Assembly (NCBI GenBank): GCA_018242625.1
Contig: JAFEBO010000003.1
Coordinates: forward strand, 1 to 64,000
DNA: 64,000 bases
DNA from: Planctomycetota bacterium
Lineage (GTDB): Bacteria; Planctomycetota; Phycisphaerae; Phycisphaerales; UBA1924
Reading direction: 5' to 3'
In this document: positions 59,752 through 64,000 of the stretch, in pieces
Layout: every line of letters begins with the position of its first letter
Position numbering within the stretch: position 1 is the stretch's first letter
Position numbers and translations under genes: made by a program
The notes under the pieces: model-generated
Databases searched by the model: none
The model's input: only the letters and a program-made list of their open reading frames with translations
What the model was told of the DNA's origin: nothing

Positions 59752-61458
59752 ATGAACCGTTCTGTTCGCAACGTTCTGATGACTGCCGCCCTTTGCGCGA
59801 GCCCGCTTTTGCTGAGCCAGGCGATGGCGGCGACGCCTCAGGGGACTTCGTTTACCTATCAGGGCCGTCTGACCGACGGGGGCGCGCCCGCGAACGGGAC
59901 GTACGACATTCAGGCGCTGCTGTTTGATGCGGCGGCGGGCGGGGCCCAGGTGGGCAGCACGCTGACGTTCAACGATGTGTCGATCTCGAACGGCGTGTTT
60001 ACGGAGTCGCTGGACTTTGGAGCGCAGTTCAATGGGAGTTCGCGGTGGGTTGAGCTGCGGGTGCGTCCGGGCGCTTCGGTCGGCGCGTACACGACGCTGA
60101 CGCCGCGCACGCTGCTGGATTCGACGCCGTACGCGCAGGCGCTGCGTCTGCCGTTGACGGAAACTTCGAGCGCGATCAGCGGGCTTGTGACGCTGACGAA
60201 CAGCAACGTGTCCAACAGCGCGTATGTGATGAAGCTGACGAGCGGCGGCCCGAGTAACAACACCGAGTCGTTCGTGTATCAGCCGGTGCTGATCGCTGAT
60301 ACCAACGATGGCAACGGCATTGTGTCGCTGGTGAACTCCTTCGGGGGCTGGGCGTACTACGGGCGGAACGAGGGCTCGAGCGGGACGGTCTTCCGCGGAG
60401 AGAACGCGGCGAACTCGGGCTCGGTAATCAGTATTGACACGACCTTTGCGACGAACAGCAGCCCAGTGATCGACGCGTCGACGATGGGCACGGGCCGGGT
60501 CGGAAGCTTCACGATCAACAACTCCGCGAGCACGAGCGAGGCATTCCGAAGCACGACCGACGGCACGGGCCGGGCGGGCATGTTCGTCAATACGAATAAC
60601 ACGGCGACGGTGCCCACGCTGAGCGCGACGAGTGTGGCCACCGGCGACAGCATCCCGAACGGCAGCCAGGAGAACGGCATCGCGATCAAGGGCGAATCCA
60701 CCGGCGGTTTCGGCATCGGCGTGATGGGCAAGGGTGTCGAAGCGGGCGTGTTCGGTTACAGCGGCACGACGGGCGGCGCCGGCGTGTGGGGCAAGACGGG
60801 CGGCGGCGGCGGCGACGTGTCGACCGGCGTGCGCGGTGACGGCAACGGCGCGGGCACGAGCGGCGTGGCGGCGTTCAACAACTTCGGCAACGCTATCTAC
60901 GGTCAGGCCCAAGGCAACGGCTCGAAGGCCGGCTTCTTCTCGGGCGATGTGCAGATCACGGGCAATCTGAGCAAGGGGTCGGGCTCGTTCCAGATCGACC
61001 ACCCGCTCGATCCGTCGAACAAGTACCTTTACCACTCCTTCGTCGAAGCCCCGAACATGATGAACATGTACGACGGCATCGTGAAGCTCGATGAGAAGGG
61101 CGAGGCGACGGTGCAGCTCCCCGCGTACTTCGAGGCGCTGAACGTGGATTACCGCTACCAGCTGACCTGCGTCGGCGGGAGCGCTCCGGTGTACATCGCC
61201 GAGGAAGTCAGCCACAACCAGTTCAAGATCGCCGGCGGCAAGCCGGGGATGAAGGTGAGCTGGCTGGTGACGGGCACCCGCAACGACCCGTACGCCCAGT
61301 ACCACCGGATTGTCCCGGAAGTCGAGAAGGCGCCGGCGGACAAGGGCTTGTACCTGCACCCGAAGGAGTACGGTCAGCCGGTGGAGAAGCAGCTGGGCAT
61401 TCCGGCAGGGCTCCATGATGAGGCGGTGCGGCACATGAAAGCTTCGGGCGTGAACTGA
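59752..61458 (+). CDS. Exported tail-fibre-like repeat protein, paralogue 1
   Basis: A 568-residue protein with GGAGAAAAAGG before ATG 59752 and a signal peptide (MNRSVRNVLMTAALCASPLL). The N-terminal domain (GTSFTYQGRLTDGGAPANGT, RWVELRVRPGAS, LTPRTLLDSTPYAQAL) is common in secreted proteins of planctomycetes and other aquatic bacteria. The middle is a row of degenerate 'G.F...S..G.AG.F' repeats as in trimeric fibres. The C-terminal domain (KGSGSFQIDHPLDPSNKYLY, YRYQLTCVGG, KPGMKVSWLVTGTRNDPYA) is the conserved end cap. A fibrous surface protein is likely; the neighbour at 61687 is a paralogue. Confidence 0.8.
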   Translation: MNRSVRNVLMTAALCASPLLLSQAMAATPQGTSFTYQGRLTDGGAPANGTYDIQALLFDAAAGGAQVGSTLTFNDVSISNGVFTESLDFGAQFNGSSRWVELRVRPGASVGAYTTLTPRTLLDSTPYAQALRLPLTETSSAISGLVTLTNSNVSNSAYVMKLTSGGPSNNTESFVYQPVLIADTNDGNGIVSLVNSFGGWAYYGRNEGSSGTVFRGENAANSGSVISIDTTFATNSSPVIDASTMGTGRVGSFTINNSASTSEAFRSTTDGTGRAGMFVNTNNTATVPTLSATSVATGDSIPNGSQENGIAIKGESTGGFGIGVMGKGVEAGVFGYSGTTGGAGVWGKTGGGGGDVSTGVRGDGNGAGTSGVAAFNNFGNAIYGQAQGNGSKAGFFSGDVQITGNLSKGSGSFQIDHPLDPSNKYLYHSFVEAPNMMNMYDGIVKLDEKGEATVQLPAYFEALNVDYRYQLTCVGGSAPVYIAEEVSHNQFKIAGGKPGMKVSWLVTGTRNDPYAQYHRIVPEVEKAPADKGLYLHPKEYGQPVEKQLGIPAGLHDEAVRHMKASGVN

Positions 61459-61485
61459 AGAAAACTGGTTGTTGCACACAACCTG

Positions 61486-61524
61486 CCCCCGTGGGACGGC
61501 CTCCCCCGGGGGTTTTCTTTTTTT
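61486..61524 (+). terminator. Terminator-like hairpin
   Basis: CCCCCG (61486-61491) pairs with CGGGGG (61507-61512), followed by TTTTCTTTTTTT. Confidence 0.7.
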
Positions 61525-61686
61525 GGCTCTGAGAACTGACTCGAGGCCATTTTGTGGCGAATTCGACGTTTTTTTTCCGCGTCCTTGGCAGACGGGTTTC
61601 GCGTGGTAGCCTGTTCAGGGGGTTTGCTTGGCGCGCGTGTGACAGCAACCCCTGAAGAAGACGAGGACCCCGGGAGGGAAAAGAAC

Positions 61687-63381
61687 ATGAGTCGATCGAT
61701 TCGGGCGTTGCTTGCTGCCGCGGCGGCGGGCGTTGTTTCGGTTTCTGCACTGGCGGGGCCGGTCGGCTCCAACTTTTCGTATCAGGGGCGGCTGACGGAA
61801 AACGGCGCCCCGGCCAACGGGATCTACGACATCCAGGCGCTGCTGTTCAACGCTTCGGCGGGCGGTGCGCAGCAGGGGTTGACGCAGTCGTTCAACAACG
61901 TCAGCGTTTCGAACGGCGTTTTCACGCTCGATGTGGACTTCGGTTCGCAGTTTAGCGGTGAGGAGCGCTGGGTGGAACTGCGGATCCGTCCGGGGGCTTC
62001 GGTGGGTGCGTACACCACGATCTCGCCTCGCACGGAAATCGCGGCGACTCCGTACGCCCAAGCCCTCAAACTGCCGGTGAACGAGACGGGCAACGTGACG
62101 AACGGGCTGATGACCTTTACCAACACCAACTCGGTTGGCGGCAACGCGTGGGTGTTCAAGGGGATCACGGGAGCGCCGAGCGGGAACTACCCGGTCGGGT
62201 TCTATGAGCCGGTGATCGTTGCCGATACCAACACAGGCAACGGGATTTTCGCTCTCTCCAGCGCGAGCGGCGCCTACTCGATCTATGCGGTGAAGAGCGG
62301 CAGCGGCGGGAACGCGCTCTACGCGACCAATTCCGGAACGAGCGGGCGGGCGGCGTTCTTCACCACGACCGATTCCACCAACTCGTCTAACGCGGTGGAG
62401 ATCTCCACCAACGGGAACTCGACGAGCCAGGCGCTGCGTTCGGTGCACTCCGGGCTGGGCGACAACGCCCTGTTCGAGATCACGAACGCGAGCAACCAGG
62501 GCGAAGCGGTGGAAGCGCACACCGTCGGCACCGGCAATGCGGGTTATTTCCAGATCGACAATACGGACAGCAATTCCGCGGCGGCTTACGCCACGACGAA
62601 CGGTTCGGGCGGCATCGCCGTGCAGGGTGCGGCGACGGGGAGTTCGTCCTACGGCGTAAAGGGCACGGGCCTGAGCGCGGGCGTGCGGGGTGAATGCGGC
62701 ACAACCAACGGGGCCGGCGTGTGGGGCTTCTCCAACGCGGGCGGCAACGGCGGCGGCTCGGGCGTGCCGGCGGGTGTTCGCGGTGATGCCCAGAGCCCGG
62801 GCGTTGCCGGCGGCGCATTCTTCAACAACTCGGGCACGGGCGTGTACGCCCAGTCGACGAGCGGCACGGCGGGCTTCTTCTCGGGCAATGTGACGATCAC
62901 GGGCAGCCTGAGCAAGGGATCGGGCTCGTTCAAGATCGATCACCCGCTCGATCCGGCGAACAAGTTCCTGTATCACTCATTCGTCGAGTCGCCGGACATG
63001 ATGAATGTGTATACCGGCACCGCGAAAATCGGTGAGGACGGCACGGCGGTGGTGTCTCTGCCCTCGTACTTCGGCGCGCTGAACATCGACTATCACTACC
63101 AGCTCACCTGCGTAGGCGGATACGCCCAGGTCTACGTCGCCGAAGAAGTGAAGGACAACCAGTTCAAGATCGCCGGCGGCAGGCCGGGCATGAAGGTGTC
63201 CTGGCAGGTGACCGGGACACGCAACGACGCGTACGCGCGGTATCACCGGGTGCCCGTGGAAACGGAGAAGGCGCCGGAGGACCGGGGCATGTACCTCGCG
63301 CCCGAGGCCTTCGGGTTTGATCAGTCACGGCAGATCGGCACGCGCACCGGTGCGACCGGCGTCGAGAAGCGGATCAACTAG
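61687..63381 (+). CDS. Exported tail-fibre-like repeat protein, paralogue 2
   Basis: A 564-residue protein from MSRSIRALLAAAAAG with GGGAGGGAAAAG upstream; the frame upstream to 61552 contains a possible promoter (TTGGCA 61585, TAGCCT 61607). The N-terminal (SNFSYQGRLTENGAPANGIY) and C-terminal domains (KGSGSFKIDHPLDPANKFLY, RPGMKVSWQVTGTRNDAYA) closely match those of the gene at 59752, while the central repeats differ. The two are separated by a terminator, so each has its own transcript. Duplicated fibres with a variable middle fit surface proteins under diversifying use. Confidence 0.8.
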   Translation: MSRSIRALLAAAAAGVVSVSALAGPVGSNFSYQGRLTENGAPANGIYDIQALLFNASAGGAQQGLTQSFNNVSVSNGVFTLDVDFGSQFSGEERWVELRIRPGASVGAYTTISPRTEIAATPYAQALKLPVNETGNVTNGLMTFTNTNSVGGNAWVFKGITGAPSGNYPVGFYEPVIVADTNTGNGIFALSSASGAYSIYAVKSGSGGNALYATNSGTSGRAAFFTTTDSTNSSNAVEISTNGNSTSQALRSVHSGLGDNALFEITNASNQGEAVEAHTVGTGNAGYFQIDNTDSNSAAAYATTNGSGGIAVQGAATGSSSYGVKGTGLSAGVRGECGTTNGAGVWGFSNAGGNGGGSGVPAGVRGDAQSPGVAGGAFFNNSGTGVYAQSTSGTAGFFSGNVTITGSLSKGSGSFKIDHPLDPANKFLYHSFVESPDMMNVYTGTAKIGEDGTAVVSLPSYFGALNIDYHYQLTCVGGYAQVYVAEEVKDNQFKIAGGRPGMKVSWQVTGTRNDAYARYHRVPVETEKAPEDRGMYLAPEAFGFDQSRQIGTRTGATGVEKRIN

Positions 63382-63409
63382 CCGGACGCTCAGGGGGCTT
63401 TGCTCAAAT

Positions 63410-63447
63410 GACAACGGCGTGTTTTCCGCACGCCGTTGTCTGCTTTT
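63410..63447 (+). terminator. Rho-independent terminator
   Basis: GACAACGGCGTG pairs perfectly over 12 bases with CACGCCGTTGTC around a seven-base loop; TGCTTTTTGA follows. Confidence 0.88.
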
Positions 63448-63674
63448 TGAGGACAAAGCAGGGCCATTGATCGCTTGATTCTCCCGCGCCTGAAAAGGAG
63501 TGACTTCGAGATCGGTTTACAGGCCCAATGCGAGTGCTTCCCGGTCTCTCCGGAGGGTTCAAACTCCTGGACGTATTCGGCAAAAGTTCGGGTAGGCGAT
63601 CCGCTACGCTTCCCGGGCGCTCGGGCACCGAATCCGGGCGCTCTTTGTCTGGAATCAGCGGGAGACACGAATTC

Positions 63675-64000
63675 ATGCTGGGACGGATCTTCAAAGCCTA
63701 TGACGTTCGCGGGACCTATCCGGATCTTCTGAATGAGGGCCTCGCATGGCAGATCGGGTACGGGGCGAGCAAGTACCTGCTCGGCGACGCGGCGGCGAGC
63801 GGCGAGACGAGCCCGATGATGAAGAACATCGTGGTCGGGCGGGACATGCGGGCGAGCAGCCCGGGCCTGGCGAAGGCGCTCATCAAGGGCATTTCGGATC
63901 AGGGCGGGAACGTGATCGACATCGGGATGATCGACACGAGCATGATCTACTTCGCGGTGAATCACCTCGATTGCGCGGGCGGGATCATGGTGACGGCGAG
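63675..64000 (+). CDS. Phosphomannomutase/phosphoglucomutase, N-terminal part (partial)
   Basis: The first 108 residues of an alpha-D-phosphohexomutase; the gene runs off the window. GGGAG lies upstream of the ATG. FKAYDVRGTYPDLLNEGLAW is the family's opening, followed by NIVVGRDMRASSPGLAKALI and GNVIDIGMIDTSMIYFAVNH; the last residues GGIMVTAS are the start of the catalytic phosphoserine loop T-A-S-H-N-P. The enzyme interconverts hexose 1- and 6-phosphates for polysaccharide and nucleotide-sugar synthesis. Confidence 0.9.
   Translation, partial: MLGRIFKAYDVRGTYPDLLNEGLAWQIGYGASKYLLGDAAASGETSPMMKNIVVGRDMRASSPGLAKALIKGISDQGGNVIDIGMIDTSMIYFAVNHLDCAGGIMVTA

Noticed and set aside
59146-61479. 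777-codon minus-strand frame across the helicase end and fibre gene
   Set aside because: Composition is that of an antisense frame in GC-rich DNA, and both plus-strand genes have clear domains.

Overview
The window looks like a chromosomal segment of a planctomycete, most likely class Phycisphaerae. GC content is high. Nine proteins end in the cysteine-containing dockerin-like module typical of that class, three or four small membrane proteins carry a C-x2-C...C-P-E-C-G zinc ribbon, and two exported proteins end in a P-x-P-G / hydrophobic / RRRR sorting tail of the PEP-CTERM kind. No rRNA, tRNA, transposase or CRISPR array was recognised.

Layout. 0-6.3 kb: the 3' end of icd, a methylase/specificity pair with a nuclease-like N-terminus on the methylase (BcgI-like), a DUF1877 gene and two zinc-ribbon membrane proteins. 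6.4-16.3 kb: a run of exported dockerin proteins, a GNAT acetyltransferase and small membrane proteins. 16.5-25 kb: a receiver-like protein, a coiled-coil lipoprotein, a prolyl oligopeptidase, a PaeR7I/XhoI-type restriction-modification pair and an alpha/beta hydrolase. 25-30 kb: two more dockerin proteins and a homing-endonuclease-repeat protein. 30.7-36.4 kb: arylsulfatase flanked by two DUF1254 proteins. 36.6-41 kb: a lower-GC, 1453-residue STAND-type NTPase with a C-terminal nuclease-like domain. 41-51.5 kb: an accessory zone packed with hairpin repeats, holding an HTH-Fic pair, a TacA-TacT-like pair, a dockerin/LamG protein, a ComM-like ATPase, gene fragments and a PEP-CTERM-like protein. 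51.5-64 kb: a lipoprotein, an ion channel, an outer-membrane-like protein, a zinc alcohol dehydrogenase, a frameshifted cupin gene, a DinG-like helicase, two paralogous exported proteins and the 5' end of a phosphomannomutase gene.

The + strand is C-rich through the left half and G-rich through most of the right half, whichever way genes point. The change falls inside the intact arylsulfatase gene near 33.55 kb, the pattern expected at a replication origin. A block at about 42.5-47.7 kb reverts to C-rich.

Five loci look like defence or toxin-antitoxin systems: the BcgI-like pair, the PaeR7I-like pair, the STAND-nuclease, HTH-Fic and TacAT. The STAND-nuclease is the best candidate for an undescribed system. 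The repeats of the 41-51 kb zone include a hairpin family with compensatory stem changes, which suggests selection on a folded RNA or DNA structure.
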